From G963923945 sp965199175 (GTDB lineage Bacteria; Pseudomonadota; Alphaproteobacteria; G963923945), in the NCBI GenBank assembly GCA_965199175.1, contig OZ240684.1:1054001-1118000 (forward strand): a DNA stretch of 64,000 nucleotides. Direction: 5' to 3'. Positions within the stretch are counted from its first letter, which is position 1; each line of letters begins with the position of its first letter. Below the pieces are notes generated by a model. It was not told the origin of the DNA. It ran no database searches and was given only the letters and a program-made list of their open reading frames with translations. A program made the position numbers and the translations under genes. This document shows, in pieces, positions 36,439 to 46,407 of the stretch.

Positions 36439-37719
36439 ATGTCTGATCATCCGTTCTCCCGCTTACAGCGTTTGCCGCCTTATGTCTTCTCAAAAGTCAA
36501 CGCCATGAAGGCAGCCGCCCGGGCAGCTGGTGAAGATATTATTGATTTCGGCATGGGCAATCCTGACAGTCCAACCCCGCCTCATATCCTTTCCAAACTG
36601 GCTGAGGCTGCACAGGATCCCAAGACTCATCGCTACTCTAATTCCCGGGGTATTCCGGGTTTACGCAAGGCTTTGGCGGGTTATTATCAACGCCGCTTTG
36701 ATGTTGATCTGAACCCTGAAACAGAATGTATTGTCACCATTGGTTCTAAAGAAGGTCTTTCCAACCTCGCCCAGGCAATCAGCGGACCAGGGGATGTTTT
36801 TCTTGCTCCTGATCCCAGCTATCCCATTCATGCTTTTGGCTTTATTATTGCCGGGGCAGCCATCCATTCGGTTCCCATCGGATCTCAGCATGATTTCGTG
36901 ACAGGGCTGAGTCTGGCTGTGAAAAACACCGTGCCAAAACCCCTGGGAGTGATTGTTAATTTTCCCGCTAATCCGACTGCGGAAATGGCTGATCTGGATT
37001 TTTACCAAGCCATTGTTGATTTTTGCCGGTACCATGATCTGATTTTAATTTCCGATAATGCGTATGCTGAAATTTATTTTGGCGATCCCCCGCCTTCGAT
37101 ATTGCAGGTTAAAGGCGCAAAAGATTACGCTGTTGAATTTTATTCAATGTCTAAAACATATTCGATGCCGGGGTGGAGAGTCGGTTTTGCCGCCGGTAAT
37201 CCCCGCTTGATTGAAGCCCTTGCCCGCATAAAATCCTATGTTGATTATGGGATTTTTACCCCTATTCAGGTTGCTGCGGCAGCGGCACTCAATGGAGATC
37301 AGAGTTGCGTCAATGATATCCGTATTCTCTATCGCCGCCGCCGTGATATTCTGGTTGATGGATTAAATGCTCTGGGCTGGCCGGTTACTAAGCCGTTGGG
37401 GACTATGTTTGTCTGGGCTCCTGTTCCGCCGGCTTTTGCAGCCCTGGGATCGGTGGAATTTTCCAAATTACTGTTGCGTGAAGCAAAAGTTGCCGTGGCT
37501 CCGGGGCTGGGTTTTGGGACTTATGGTGATGATCATGTTCGTTTTGCCCTGGTTGAAAACCGGGAACGTATCCGTCAGGCCTTACGGGGAATCAAAGCCA
37601 TGTTCAAAAAATACGCTGCGGCTCAAACCGATTCCCCTCCATCATCTGACCTCAATACCCAGGCACTCAGCCAATCGCTTGTTCCGGATAGCCCAAAACA
37701 ACACAGTGCCAATCTTTGA
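36439..37719 (+). CDS. Class I/II aminotransferase (AlaC / LL-DAP type)
   Basis: 426 residues. Fold-type I PLP enzyme with DFGMGNPDSPTPP, VTIGSKEGLSNL, NFPANPTAE, SDNAYAEIYF and PLP Lys239 in SMSKTYSMPGWRVG. It is closest to the alanine-forming AlaC and LL-diaminopimelate aminotransferase group. In alphaproteobacteria this gene commonly precedes homoserine dehydrogenase, as here (30-bp gap), which points to a role in amino-acid biosynthesis. The last 35 residues are a low-complexity tail. Confidence 0.88.
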   Translation: MSDHPFSRLQRLPPYVFSKVNAMKAAARAAGEDIIDFGMGNPDSPTPPHILSKLAEAAQDPKTHRYSNSRGIPGLRKALAGYYQRRFDVDLNPETECIVTIGSKEGLSNLAQAISGPGDVFLAPDPSYPIHAFGFIIAGAAIHSVPIGSQHDFVTGLSLAVKNTVPKPLGVIVNFPANPTAEMADLDFYQAIVDFCRYHDLILISDNAYAEIYFGDPPPSILQVKGAKDYAVEFYSMSKTYSMPGWRVGFAAGNPRLIEALARIKSYVDYGIFTPIQVAAAAALNGDQSCVNDIRILYRRRRDILVDGLNALGWPVTKPLGTMFVWAPVPPAFAALGSVEFSKLLLREAKVAVAPGLGFGTYGDDHVRFALVENRERIRQALRGIKAMFKKYAAAQTDSPPSSDLNTQALSQSLVPDSPKQHSANL

Positions 37720-37749
37720 TTCCTGGTGCCGGTTTGATGGATAATACGC

Positions 37750-39054
37750 ATGAATAAGCCATTCACGATTGCCCTTGCCGGTCTTGGCACAGTTGGCAGC
37801 GGGACCACCCGCATCCTCCTGGATAAAGCTGAGTGGCTGGCTGCGCGCTGTGGGCGTGCGTTACGTATCGTCGCCTGGTCGGATTTGGATCGTAACGGCA
37901 ATCGTGATGGTTTTGATCTTTCGGCGGTTCCCTGGTTTGAGGATGCCATCCAGATGGCCACTCAGGTGGAGGCTGATGCGGTGGTCGAGTTGATCGGAGG
38001 AGCACAAGGCATTGCCAAGAATGTCTGCGAAGCCGCCATTGCCCATGGTCGCCATGTCGTCACTGCCAATAAAGCATTGCTTGCCCATCATGGTCTCGAT
38101 TTAGCCAGAGCTGCTGAAGAAAAAGGGGTTTGTCTGGCATTTGAAGCCGCTATTGCCGGCGGGATTCCGATTGTAAAATCGCTGCGTGAAGGTCTGGTTG
38201 CCAATCGTTGCCACCGGGTTGTCGGTATCCTCAACGGGACCTGTAATTATATTCTCACCGAAATGTCCCGGACCGGGCGTCCTTTTGCCGATATCCTGAA
38301 GGAAAGTCAGGAACTTGGCTATGCCGAAGCCGATCCTGGCTTTGATATTGATGGTGTTGATAGTGCCCATAAACTGGCTTTGCTGGCGGCACTTGCTTTT
38401 GGCCGTTGCGTTGATTTTGGATCAGTCCATATTGAGGGAATTCGATCCATTACCCCTACGGATATTACCCATGCTGAGGAGCTTGGTTTTCAAGTGAAGC
38501 TGCTTGGGATCACCAAAGAGCAAGATGGTCAGATTGAACAACGGGTCCATCCGTGTCTGATCCCTCAGGACAGTGATATTGCCCGGGTTGCAGGGGTCGA
38601 AAATGGCATCCAGGTTGGAAGCGACTCAGTTGGCCCAACCTTTTACCAGGGGGCCGGAGCAGGCGGTCTGGCTACCGGTTCGGCTGTTGTTGCTGATCTG
38701 GCAGATCTGGCGCGTGGTTTGGTATGCCCGGCTTTTTCTCTCCCTGTCACCGCTCTGGAGCCATTGCTCCCGGCCCCGATATCCCAACGCCACGGGGCTG
38801 CTTATCTTCGTTTCATGGCCCAGGATCAACCCGGCGTGGTCGCCCGGATTGCCCATTGTCTTTCTGAGCGTTCGATTTCAATGGAAACCGTCATCCAGCA
38901 TGGCCAGAAAGATCACAACGGGTTGGTCCCTGTGATCATTGTCACCCATGCCTGCCTCGAGGCCGATCTCTGTGCAGCTTTAGAAACCACCGCTGCTATT
39001 CCGGAAATTGCCGAAAACCCTCTGATGATTCGTATCGAGTCCTTCGAAGACTGA
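37750..39054 (+). CDS. hom: Homoserine dehydrogenase
   Basis: 434 residues. N-terminal Rossmann GLGTVGSGT, catalytic-domain segments VTANKALLAHH, GILNGTCNYIL and GYAEADPGFDIDGVDSAHKL, and a C-terminal ACT domain from ~350 (YLRFMAQDQPGVVARIA) that usually mediates threonine feedback. It makes homoserine for threonine and methionine. Complete. Confidence 0.95.
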   Translation: MNKPFTIALAGLGTVGSGTTRILLDKAEWLAARCGRALRIVAWSDLDRNGNRDGFDLSAVPWFEDAIQMATQVEADAVVELIGGAQGIAKNVCEAAIAHGRHVVTANKALLAHHGLDLARAAEEKGVCLAFEAAIAGGIPIVKSLREGLVANRCHRVVGILNGTCNYILTEMSRTGRPFADILKESQELGYAEADPGFDIDGVDSAHKLALLAALAFGRCVDFGSVHIEGIRSITPTDITHAEELGFQVKLLGITKEQDGQIEQRVHPCLIPQDSDIARVAGVENGIQVGSDSVGPTFYQGAGAGGLATGSAVVADLADLARGLVCPAFSLPVTALEPLLPAPISQRHGAAYLRFMAQDQPGVVARIAHCLSERSISMETVIQHGQKDHNGLVPVIIVTHACLEADLCAALETTAAIPEIAENPLMIRIESFED

Positions 39055-39410
39055 TTCTGCTCAATTTTCATTATTCCGCTCACAACCAGAATACTCTTAA
39101 GAAAACCAGTTGAACCATGGTCTCATGATGCTGTAGGGCAGAATATATGCCATAAATCTGACCTAAACCCGACCATCTCTTGAAAAAAATCAGGGTTTAC
39201 GACTATAAGTCCCGGGTGATTGTAATCCGGATCGGTTATAGGAAGCAAAACAGGAAATAATCCAAAATAGGAAATAATCACTGTCAATGACGAATCACTG
39301 TAAACCCGGTTCTTATAGCCCGTTGGTGCATCATTATAACAGATAAGGAAAAACACAGAATAATCACTGTAAACTCAGGTCTTACAGACCATTGACGGAT
39401 CAATCATAAA
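39055..39410. other. Intergenic with degenerate internal repeats
   Basis: No gene is supported. Three related segments, roughly 39190-39215, 39290-39330 and 39360-39395, share TCACTGTAAA and a TTATAG/TTACAG plus CCCGTTG/CCATTG pattern in alternating detail. AGGAAATAATC occurs twice near 39250. They may be old duplicated remnants of the tRNA-upstream region. Confidence 0.4.
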
Positions 39411-39484
39411 GGTGCGGTGGCAGAGTGGCTATGCAGCGGATTGCAAATCCGTGTACGCCGGTTCGATTCCGGCCCGTACCTCCA
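39411..39484 (+). tRNA. tRNA-Cys (GCA)
   Basis: 74 nt including encoded CCA. GGTGCGG pairs with CCGTACC (one G-T). The anticodon loop is ATTGCAAAT with GCA at 39443-39445, and the T-loop GTTCGATTC is normal. Confidence 0.95.
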
Positions 39485-39587
39485 TGATGTTCTTTTTGTC
39501 AATCACAGAATGATCCCGAATATGTCTCAGACCAAAACCGAACCACCAGATACGCTTGCCCGTCGAGTGCTCTCAGGGTGTTCATCA

Positions 39588-39626
39588 ATATAAAAGCCAT
39601 GTACTGCCTCTCAACGGCTTTTATAT
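39588..39626. terminator. 11-bp hairpin between two tRNAs
   Basis: ATATAAAAGCC (39588-39598) pairs perfectly with GGCTTTTATAT (39616-39626) across a 17-nt loop. The stem ends are A/T-rich, so either strand would present a U-tract within the stem. A bidirectional terminator or processing hairpin is plausible. Confidence 0.4.
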
Positions 39627-39718
39627 CAACGTCTTTTACGTCAATTTTGGAAATTCTTGTTTGTTACACAATCTGCTATAGAGTAAGTTTAATAGAATCG
39701 ATTGGTTTGACTGATTTT

Positions 39719-39794
39719 TCCGGCGTAGCTCAGTTGGTAGAGCAAGCGGCTGTTAACCGCTGGGTCACAGGTTCGAGTCCTGTCGCCGGAGCCA
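39719..39794 (+). tRNA. tRNA-Asn (GTT)
   Basis: 76 nt with encoded CCA. TCCGGCG pairs with CGCCGGA; anticodon GTT at 39752-39754; standard D and T loops. Confidence 0.95.
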
Positions 39795-39929
39795 TCCCTT
39801 TATCAGCGACCAATTTCTCCAGGCCAGTCTGTTCTGGAGTCTTTTAGTACCGGTAGTTGTTCGTCTTGAAAAAATTCGGGAAGTCATTCAACATCAGAAG
39901 AAACCTGAAAAAAAAGCACGGGGGCATGT

Positions 39930-41075
39930 ATGAGCAATTCAGCGATCATTGACCAGGAACAAAATGTCCTGAACCGTTATGCCGGGGCCGCCCAGAAACC
40001 GGAACAGGCACTCTGTTGCCCGGTCGATTATGATCCCCGTTATCTGGAGGTTTTGCCTCAGGAAATTCTGGAAAAAGATTATGGCTGTGGTGATCCCTCC
40101 CGCTATGTCCAGCCAGGAGAAACCATTCTTGATCTGGGATCTGGTGGTGGAAAAATTTGCTACATCGCTTCCCAGATTGTTGGCAGGGATGGGCATATCA
40201 TCGGGGTTGATTTTAACCCGGATATGCTGAATTTAGCTCGTAGTCACCACAAGGCGATTGCCGGAAAAATTGGCTGGGATAATGTCACCTTTCATCGTGC
40301 GAAAATTCAGGATCTCAAAACAGATATTGATGCGGTGGTGCATTACCTGGCCGCCAATCCGGTAAGCGGGTTGGATGGTCTGGCGGCCTATGAAACTTTT
40401 TTATCCGATTTACGTGCACAGCCTCTGATTGCTGACAATAGTATTGATTGCGTCTTATCCAACTGTGTCCTCAACCTGGTGCGGCCGGAAGATAAGGGCC
40501 ATTTGTTTCGCGAGATTTACCGGGTTTTGAAATCCGGAGGACGGGCCGCCATATCGGACATTGTTTGTGATGAACCGGTCCCGGATCATTTGCGCGCTGA
40601 CCCGGATCTCTGGTCGGGCTGCATTTCAGGAGCGTATCAGGAACGTGATTTTCTCACTGCCTTTGAGGAAACCGGCTTTCATGGGATTGAGATTGTAGAG
40701 CGGGCCTCTCAACCCTGGCAGGTCATTGAGGGTATTGAATTCCGCTCCATGACTGTGGTCGCCCATAAAGGAAAAGAAGGTCCCTGTTTTGATCATAAGC
40801 ATGCGGTCATTTATAAAGGACCCTGGCGCAGGGTGACCGATGATGATGGCCATACCCTGGAGCGCGGGGAGCGTATGGCTGTATGCGAAAAGACCTTCCG
40901 CCTGTATACCTCACCCCCTTACGCTGGTCAGCTGGTGGGTGTTGAGCCTTTGGTCGGGGTAACCGCAGAACAAGCACCCCCCTTTGACTGTAGCAGAGAT
41001 ACACGCCGTCACCCCAGGGAAAGCAAAGGGGAGGATTATACTGTCACCCTGGAACCCTCAGAAAGCTGCTGTTAA
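39930..41075 (+). CDS. arsM: ArsM-like arsenite S-adenosylmethionine methyltransferase
   Basis: 381 residues. SAM-binding motif LDLGSGGGK, then GVDFNPDML. The Cys positions typical of ArsM are present: CCPVDYDPRYL early, LSNCVLNL, and SGCISGA. It also has SESCC at the very C-terminus, and a C-terminal domain (from ~285) with VIYKGPWRRVTDDDGHT. This longer type occurs in organisms that methylate arsenic and in some arsenosugar gene sets; no arsenosugar radical-SAM gene is adjacent here. It should methylate arsenite to volatile or less toxic forms. Confidence 0.75.
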   Translation: MSNSAIIDQEQNVLNRYAGAAQKPEQALCCPVDYDPRYLEVLPQEILEKDYGCGDPSRYVQPGETILDLGSGGGKICYIASQIVGRDGHIIGVDFNPDMLNLARSHHKAIAGKIGWDNVTFHRAKIQDLKTDIDAVVHYLAANPVSGLDGLAAYETFLSDLRAQPLIADNSIDCVLSNCVLNLVRPEDKGHLFREIYRVLKSGGRAAISDIVCDEPVPDHLRADPDLWSGCISGAYQERDFLTAFEETGFHGIEIVERASQPWQVIEGIEFRSMTVVAHKGKEGPCFDHKHAVIYKGPWRRVTDDDGHTLERGERMAVCEKTFRLYTSPPYAGQLVGVEPLVGVTAEQAPPFDCSRDTRRHPRESKGEDYTVTLEPSESCC

Positions 41076-41097
41076 TCCCCTCTCAGCAGATACCTTT

Positions 41098-42135
41098 TTA
41101 GCTACCGGCCGGATGATTTGTGATCTGATAGGCTATCACAAAATCATCAAGCATCATCGGTATAAGGATAATCCCGCTTTGAGATGAACCAGCACCGGAA
41201 GCAGACCCGGACCCTGGGATCATATGATGGTCGGCACTGCCTTTATTCAGATCGAGTAATTTGCGGGGCGCGGCATCCGTTTCAGCCAGCCATAACCCAC
41301 CGGTCAACCAATCCGTCACTGTATAACCGCTCCTGTCAGGAAGCATAACAACCCCGTCTAAGTTCCCGAAAGGCGGGCTGATTGTGGTCACTGACCGGTC
41401 AGCGATCCGGACATTTTTCAGACTGCCCGGGATTTTGGTTGCAAAAGAGCTGGGGTCTATCTCGGTTCCCCAGGAACCAACAATCAGATCATCGCCATTG
41501 ACTTCCAGGCCGTTGGGGGACTCCAGAGCACTGTCCCTGAGCCAAAGATGCAACAGACCGTCCTTGAGCCGGTAAATAGAATCACTCAGCATGTCAGAAA
41601 CATAAACGATTCGGTTGGAATCGACAGCCACATCATTGAGAAATTTGGCCCCATCGACCCGGTAAGATCCCTTCTCTCCGGTCTCGATATTCACAAAGAT
41701 CAAATGATCAATATCGGCGATATAGAGCGTATCATCGACGACCCCCATCCCCTTGGGAGCATTCAACCCATCGATCCAGCGTAACTCAAGAATATTCCCT
41801 TCTGGTGATATACGGGAGATGAAACCCTGACCATTTTTTTCGGTCCCCCCTCCATTCATATTCGATACATAAACAACTTCCCGGGCGGGATCATAGAGAA
41901 CCGATTCGGGACGTAAAAAACCCGGCAGCCGCCATATTTCCTCAAGAACAGTATTCTCCCCAAACAGTTTCTTTGATGAATCATCAGAGCATGCCGCCAC
42001 CAAAGATAACGGAATCATCACAGCCAAAAAGAGGGCACGCCGACAAAAACGAAAAGACTGCTTACCGGTCGCATCGCATGGCGTAAAAAAACGTCTTTGT
42101 CTGTGAGTTCTGTGAGACAGGTCAGGAATAAACAT
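41098..42135 (-). CDS. Beta-propeller (SMP-30/NHL-like) lipoprotein
   Basis: 345 residues. After a basic N-terminus, a hydrophobic stretch ends LSLVAAC, a lipobox. The mature protein has repeated YVSNMNGGG, LYIADIDH, VYVSDMLSDSIYRL, and DLIVGSWGTEID blades of the SMP-30/gluconolactonase type. Substrate unknown. GGAG lies nine bases before the start. Convergent with arsM, with only 22 bp between stops. Confidence 0.8.
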   Translation of the reverse strand: MFIPDLSHRTHRQRRFFTPCDATGKQSFRFCRRALFLAVMIPLSLVAACSDDSSKKLFGENTVLEEIWRLPGFLRPESVLYDPAREVVYVSNMNGGGTEKNGQGFISRISPEGNILELRWIDGLNAPKGMGVVDDTLYIADIDHLIFVNIETGEKGSYRVDGAKFLNDVAVDSNRIVYVSDMLSDSIYRLKDGLLHLWLRDSALESPNGLEVNGDDLIVGSWGTEIDPSSFATKIPGSLKNVRIADRSVTTISPPFGNLDGVVMLPDRSGYTVTDWLTGGLWLAETDAAPRKLLDLNKGSADHHMIPGSGSASGAGSSQSGIILIPMMLDDFVIAYQITNHPAGS

Positions 42136-42334
42136 GGAAAAATCTCCGTGATAATGATGAACGTAAAAAAATTTTTAATCCAGAATGCCTGAATCCCGGC
42201 GAAAACAAAAACTCAAAACAATGACCACAGCCGGAACGGGAATAAGAGACAAAAGAACATGACTGACCAAAGAACACAACCGACCAAAGAACACCCAACC
42301 CGGCAAACAGGTTGCCTGGTCTGATGCTGAATGA

Positions 42335-42408
42335 TGGCTGGGGCGGCAGGATTCGAACCTGCGATCACGGGATCAAAACCCGATGCCTTACCGCTTGGCT
42401 ACGCCCCA
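42335..42408 (-). tRNA. tRNA-Gln (TTG)
   Basis: Minus strand reads TGGGGCGTAGCCAAGCGG, TTTTGATCC in the anticodon loop, GGTTCGAATCC, and ends CCAGCCA. Acceptor stem TGGGGCG/CGCCCCA is perfect. The phage remnant begins ~150 bp beyond its 5' end. The spacer between them has no recognisable attachment repeat. Confidence 0.95.
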
Positions 42409-42564
42409 AATTCTCTCACCACAAAACGACCCTGTCAATCAGGGGCGCAGATTAAGCATTTTGTCCGCAAGGCGCAACGCCTTCAATCAATGTCTGAGAG
42501 AATGATTTCCCAAACACCCGTTCGTGGCCAATTCATTGTCTATGTTGAATGGGGAAAAGAAGGG

Positions 42565-42831
42565 ATGAGTTTCCGCGATTTTACCGATAAAGAGCGGCGG
42601 CGGGATATCGTGATTTTACTCTCGCAAGGATCAACAGCCAGCCGATGGGCGGTGGGGGAGGCTCTGGCTGATTTAGGATACAAAGCATCCGATGACCTGG
42701 TCGGGAGCGACCTGGCGTGGCTGGATGAGCAAGGGCTGATTGAACAAGGAGCCGGAGGGCGGTGGTCCCTGACGACAAGGGGGCGCGATGTCGCACGGGG
42801 CCGGGCCTGGCATCCCGGACTGCGCCATTGA
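42565..42831 (+). CDS. Mu-like phage small DNA-binding-type protein
   Basis: 88 residues from ATG 42565; the frame is open upstream but the family starts at SFRDF. A winged-helix-like pattern (RRRDIVILLSQG, VGSDLAWLDEQGLIEQ, LTTRGRDVARGR) matches the VpaChn25_0724-type proteins found just before the DUF3486 gene in Mu-like phages. The stop overlaps the next start (TGATG). Confidence 0.7.
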   Translation: MSFRDFTDKERRRDIVILLSQGSTASRWAVGEALADLGYKASDDLVGSDLAWLDEQGLIEQGAGGRWSLTTRGRDVARGRAWHPGLRH

Positions 42832-43364
42832 TGAGCAGACTATCTAAAATAGACCGGCTTCCGCTGGAAATCCGGCAGGAAATCCGGCGGCTGTATTTAG
42901 AAGAAAGTTACAACCTGAAGCAAATCGTCAGCTGGCTGGAGCGGCAGGGAATTGAAGCATCGCGCTCTTCGGTTGGTCGCTGGATGAAGAAGGCTCGTGA
43001 AGTCGCCGTCCGGCTGGCCGAAACAACACAGATTGCCAAAGCGATTGCTCAGGATATCGGGCCGGATATGGATCATTCAAAGACCCTGAGTGTCCTGGTC
43101 AACCTGGTTCAGGATGCCGCATTTCGGGTTCTGCAGGCTGGCACGCTGGAGATTAAAGAGATCGAGTCCTTAGGCCGTCTGGTCAAAAACACCGCAACGG
43201 CCCTAAAATTTAACACCGAACAAGAAGCTAAAGCACGCCTGGAGAAGGCGGCCCGGGACAAGGCAAAAACCGATGCCAAAGCTCTCGCCAAAGTCGCCAA
43301 CGAACAGGGCTTGTCGCCTGAATCGATTGCGGCCTTGAATGCTGCCTTAGGGATCAAAGATTAA
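42831..43364 (+). CDS. DUF3486 protein, Mu gp27-like putative small terminase
   Basis: 177 residues from ATG 42831. The N-terminal helix-turn-helix (LPLEIRQEIRRLYLEESYNLKQIVSWLE, SRSSVGRWMKK; shown in parts) is typical of DUF3486. A long coiled coil (EQEAKARLEKAARDKAK) follows. Its place directly before the large terminase suggests DNA recognition for packaging. TAATG overlap with the next gene. Confidence 0.8.
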   Translation: MSRLSKIDRLPLEIRQEIRRLYLEESYNLKQIVSWLERQGIEASRSSVGRWMKKAREVAVRLAETTQIAKAIAQDIGPDMDHSKTLSVLVNLVQDAAFRVLQAGTLEIKEIESLGRLVKNTATALKFNTEQEAKARLEKAARDKAKTDAKALAKVANEQGLSPESIAALNAALGIKD

Positions 43365-44851
43365 TGAAACCTTCGGTCAACACATTGTTGCCATATCAGC
43401 GCCGGGTCCTCCAGGCGGCGCAGCAACACTCAGTCTTGGTTGTTGAAAAATCGCGGCGGATTGGCATCACCTGGTCCCTGGGAGGGGCCGCCGTCCTGAC
43501 GGCGGCAGCCCGGCGGGATGCCGGGGGCATGGATGTGCTTTACATTGGGACCTCCCGCGATATGGCGCGCGAGTTTATCGATGTGGCGGCCCAATGGGGT
43601 GAAGGGGTGGATGCGGCCATCGCTGAATATGGCGAGACTTTGTGGCAGGGAAATGGTGAAAGCATTCAGGCGTTTCGCCTGAAGTTCAAGTCCGGATTTG
43701 AGGTTCTGGCTCTTTCATCACGGCCCCGGTCGCTGCGGGGTCGGCAGGGATTTGTCATTATTGATGAGGCGGCCTGGCATGACGATTTACCTGGCCTGAT
43801 GAAAGCAGCGGTTGCGATGCTGGTTTGGGGTGGTCGGGTCTGTGTCGTTTCAACCCATAACGGGGTTGATAACCCGTTCAATTTGCTGGTCCAGGATTGC
43901 CGGTCAGGGGATAAGAAACATGAAGTGATACGGATTACATTTTCTGATGCAATCAGAGACGGGCTGGCCGAGCGGATTGCCCACCAAAAAGGCGTTCCTT
44001 ATTCGGCTGGTTTTTCGGTGGATTTTGAGGCAGGCATCCGGGCTGAATATGGGGCAGATTCCGGGGAAGAACTGGATGCAATCCCGGCAGCAGGCCGGGG
44101 GGCTTTTTTGAATGCTGCCCTGATAGAAGCCCGGATGGACCGGAGCATTCCGGTTTGTTGCTGGGCCGGGGATGGGGACCTGAAAGACTGGATCAAAGAT
44201 CATCTTTCACCAATCATCGAAGGATGTGATCCATTGCTTTTAACCTATGTTGGCATGGATGTTGGCCGGACGGGTCACCCTTCAGCCATTTATATTCTGC
44301 AAACGGATCGAACTTTGAGGCGGCTGGGCCGGGGGTTGATAGAATTGCGCCGCCTTCCGTTTTCGGTTCAGGAAAAGATTGCTGATTTTTTGATTACCAG
44401 CTTGCCGCGGCTGATTTTGTTTTCGATTGATGCCGGAGGGATTGGGGCCGGCTTAGCCGAACGCCTCAATCAGAACTGGGGCAGCCTGGTCCGGGAAACC
44501 AAGCTGAGCCGCGAATGGTATCGCATCGCCATGCCGCCGCTCAGAGCTGCATTCGAAGATGGTTCGATTACCATTCCGTCATTTCTTGATTTACGATTAG
44601 ATTTACGGGCCATTCGTGAGGAAGGGGGAATCGCAAAAATTGGTGGCGAGGCTTACAAAGGCAGTGATGGCCAGCCCCGTCATGGCGATGCAGCCATGGC
44701 TCTGGCCCTGGCCTATCAGGCCAGCCGGGAGCAAGACAGCGCATATGCCTATGATGCCTGGCATGATCCGAATCCGGATGAAGAAGATATCCCTGACCCG
44801 GTCTGGGCCGGAGCCAGGGGGACATTTTATAAAAGAGGGCTGGCGTTATGA
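43364..44851 (+). CDS. Phage terminase large subunit, Mu gp28-like
   Basis: 495 residues. The ATPase domain has a divergent Walker A (EKSRRIGITW) and Walker B FVIIDEAAW, with coupling motif VVSTHNG. The nuclease domain begins TYVGMDVGRTG, with a later SIDAGGIGAGLAE Asp and a C-terminal HGDAAMALALAY Asp. It packages phage DNA. Intact length; overlaps the portal gene by four bases. Confidence 0.9.
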   Translation: MKPSVNTLLPYQRRVLQAAQQHSVLVVEKSRRIGITWSLGGAAVLTAAARRDAGGMDVLYIGTSRDMAREFIDVAAQWGEGVDAAIAEYGETLWQGNGESIQAFRLKFKSGFEVLALSSRPRSLRGRQGFVIIDEAAWHDDLPGLMKAAVAMLVWGGRVCVVSTHNGVDNPFNLLVQDCRSGDKKHEVIRITFSDAIRDGLAERIAHQKGVPYSAGFSVDFEAGIRAEYGADSGEELDAIPAAGRGAFLNAALIEARMDRSIPVCCWAGDGDLKDWIKDHLSPIIEGCDPLLLTYVGMDVGRTGHPSAIYILQTDRTLRRLGRGLIELRRLPFSVQEKIADFLITSLPRLILFSIDAGGIGAGLAERLNQNWGSLVRETKLSREWYRIAMPPLRAAFEDGSITIPSFLDLRLDLRAIREEGGIAKIGGEAYKGSDGQPRHGDAAMALALAYQASREQDSAYAYDAWHDPNPDEEDIPDPVWAGARGTFYKRGLAL

Positions 44852-46407
44852 AATTGACAACCGCTGCCAAAAATATCAGCGAGAAAATCCAGTCGCTGTT
44901 TCAAAATAAACCTTCAGGAAATGCGTTGCGGATTGGGCCGGGGGATGATGGGCCGATGGGTCGGGTTAATCTTATGACATTGGCCAGAGCATCCTCAGCT
45001 GCTGATAGCGGGGATCCTTCGGCATGGTTCCGGCTGGCGGAATATCTGGAGCGTATTGATGCACATTATGCTGCCGTCCTGCAGCAGCGTAAAAATCACC
45101 TGATCCAGATGCCGATGCGTATTGAAACTGGTCCGGAAGTCCCAATCCAGGCCCGGCGGCTGGCGGAAGATTTTTTAGAAAGTGGCATCTTGCAAGAACA
45201 GCTGGGTTATTTTCTTGATGCGATTGGGAAAGGAATCGCCATCATAGAAATGCGGTGGCGCAGCATGAATGGGCGGTGGTTGCCGTTTGAGTTTATTCAT
45301 CACGGGCCGCATCTTTTTGCTTTCGATCAAAAAGGTCAAATTGGGTTGCGGGACCAGGCCGGGCGGTGGAAACAGCCGCCGCCAGCCCGTCTCCTCACGC
45401 CACGGATTGGATTGAAGACCGGATTGCCCTGGCAGACGGGTCTGGCCCGGCCGGCCGGGCTTTCTATCATAGCCAAACAATTTGCCATCAGAGACTGGAT
45501 GACTTTCCTGGAAACCTATGGCCGGCCGATACGGCTGGGTCGCTATGGCCGGGGGGTCAATTCCCAAGAAAAAAAGGAACTCTTAAACTCAGTTTATCAT
45601 ATCTTTTCTGATGCTGCGGCGATCATTCCCGATGCGATGAACATTGAGTTTATTCAAGCCTCAACACGGGGCAGTCAGGAAGGGTATCAGAAGCTGGCCC
45701 AGTACATGGATCAGCAGCTTTCCAAGCTGGTCCTGGGCCAGACCACAACCACGGATGCAATCGCCGGCGGTCATGCGGTCAGCAAGGAACATGATAAGGT
45801 GCGCAGAGATATCGGCAGGGCTGATGCGCGGGCTATTGAAAGATGCCTCAACAACCAGCTGATGCCGTGGTTGATTGGATTTAACCTGGATCAGGGATAT
45901 GCCGGCTGGCCCGGTCAGGCCCTGCCCCAGTTCCGGATAGGTGAGGAAAAGGAAGAAGAGCGAACCAATGATCCCCGGGCCTGGGCGGCAGCGTTAGAGA
46001 GCCTAACCAGTCTGGGGGTTGAGATTTCAGCTGATGAAGCCCGGCGGCGGCTGGGGCTGGGGGCACCACAAAAAGGTGAGGCTGTGCTTAAACTGCCCAC
46101 ACAACAGCGGACAATTGCAGGAGGAGCTGAGGGTGCCGCAAAACCGGATGACCGGGATTGGTTGGCGGAATTGGCCGCTGAGACACTGACCGAATGGGAT
46201 CACGAAAGCATCACCGGTCCCTTAGGCAAGGTGGTCTTAGAATCTCAAACTTACGATGATCTGGGAACCCGGCTGGCAACCGTTGCTGATCAAATTCCCA
46301 CCAAAAAGGTTGAAAATCAGTTGGCTCAGAGCCTGTTTGCAAGCCGGCTGGCTGGACGGGTCGGGGTTGAGGAAGATTCCGGAACGCAGGGACCCGTTAA
46401 AAAATGA
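44848..46407 (+). CDS. Portal protein, DUF935 / Mu gp29-like
   Basis: 519 residues. DUF935 features include YAAVLQQRKNHLIQMP, the FEFIHHGPHLF segment, GLSIIAKQFAIRDWMTFLETYGRP, GSQEGYQKLAQYMDQQLSKL and GQTTTTD. It forms the dodecameric DNA gate of the head. Complete. The ATGA overlap at both ends shows one transcription unit. Confidence 0.9.
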   Translation: MKLTTAAKNISEKIQSLFQNKPSGNALRIGPGDDGPMGRVNLMTLARASSAADSGDPSAWFRLAEYLERIDAHYAAVLQQRKNHLIQMPMRIETGPEVPIQARRLAEDFLESGILQEQLGYFLDAIGKGIAIIEMRWRSMNGRWLPFEFIHHGPHLFAFDQKGQIGLRDQAGRWKQPPPARLLTPRIGLKTGLPWQTGLARPAGLSIIAKQFAIRDWMTFLETYGRPIRLGRYGRGVNSQEKKELLNSVYHIFSDAAAIIPDAMNIEFIQASTRGSQEGYQKLAQYMDQQLSKLVLGQTTTTDAIAGGHAVSKEHDKVRRDIGRADARAIERCLNNQLMPWLIGFNLDQGYAGWPGQALPQFRIGEEKEEERTNDPRAWAAALESLTSLGVEISADEARRRLGLGAPQKGEAVLKLPTQQRTIAGGAEGAAKPDDRDWLAELAAETLTEWDHESITGPLGKVVLESQTYDDLGTRLATVADQIPTKKVENQLAQSLFASRLAGRVGVEEDSGTQGPVKK

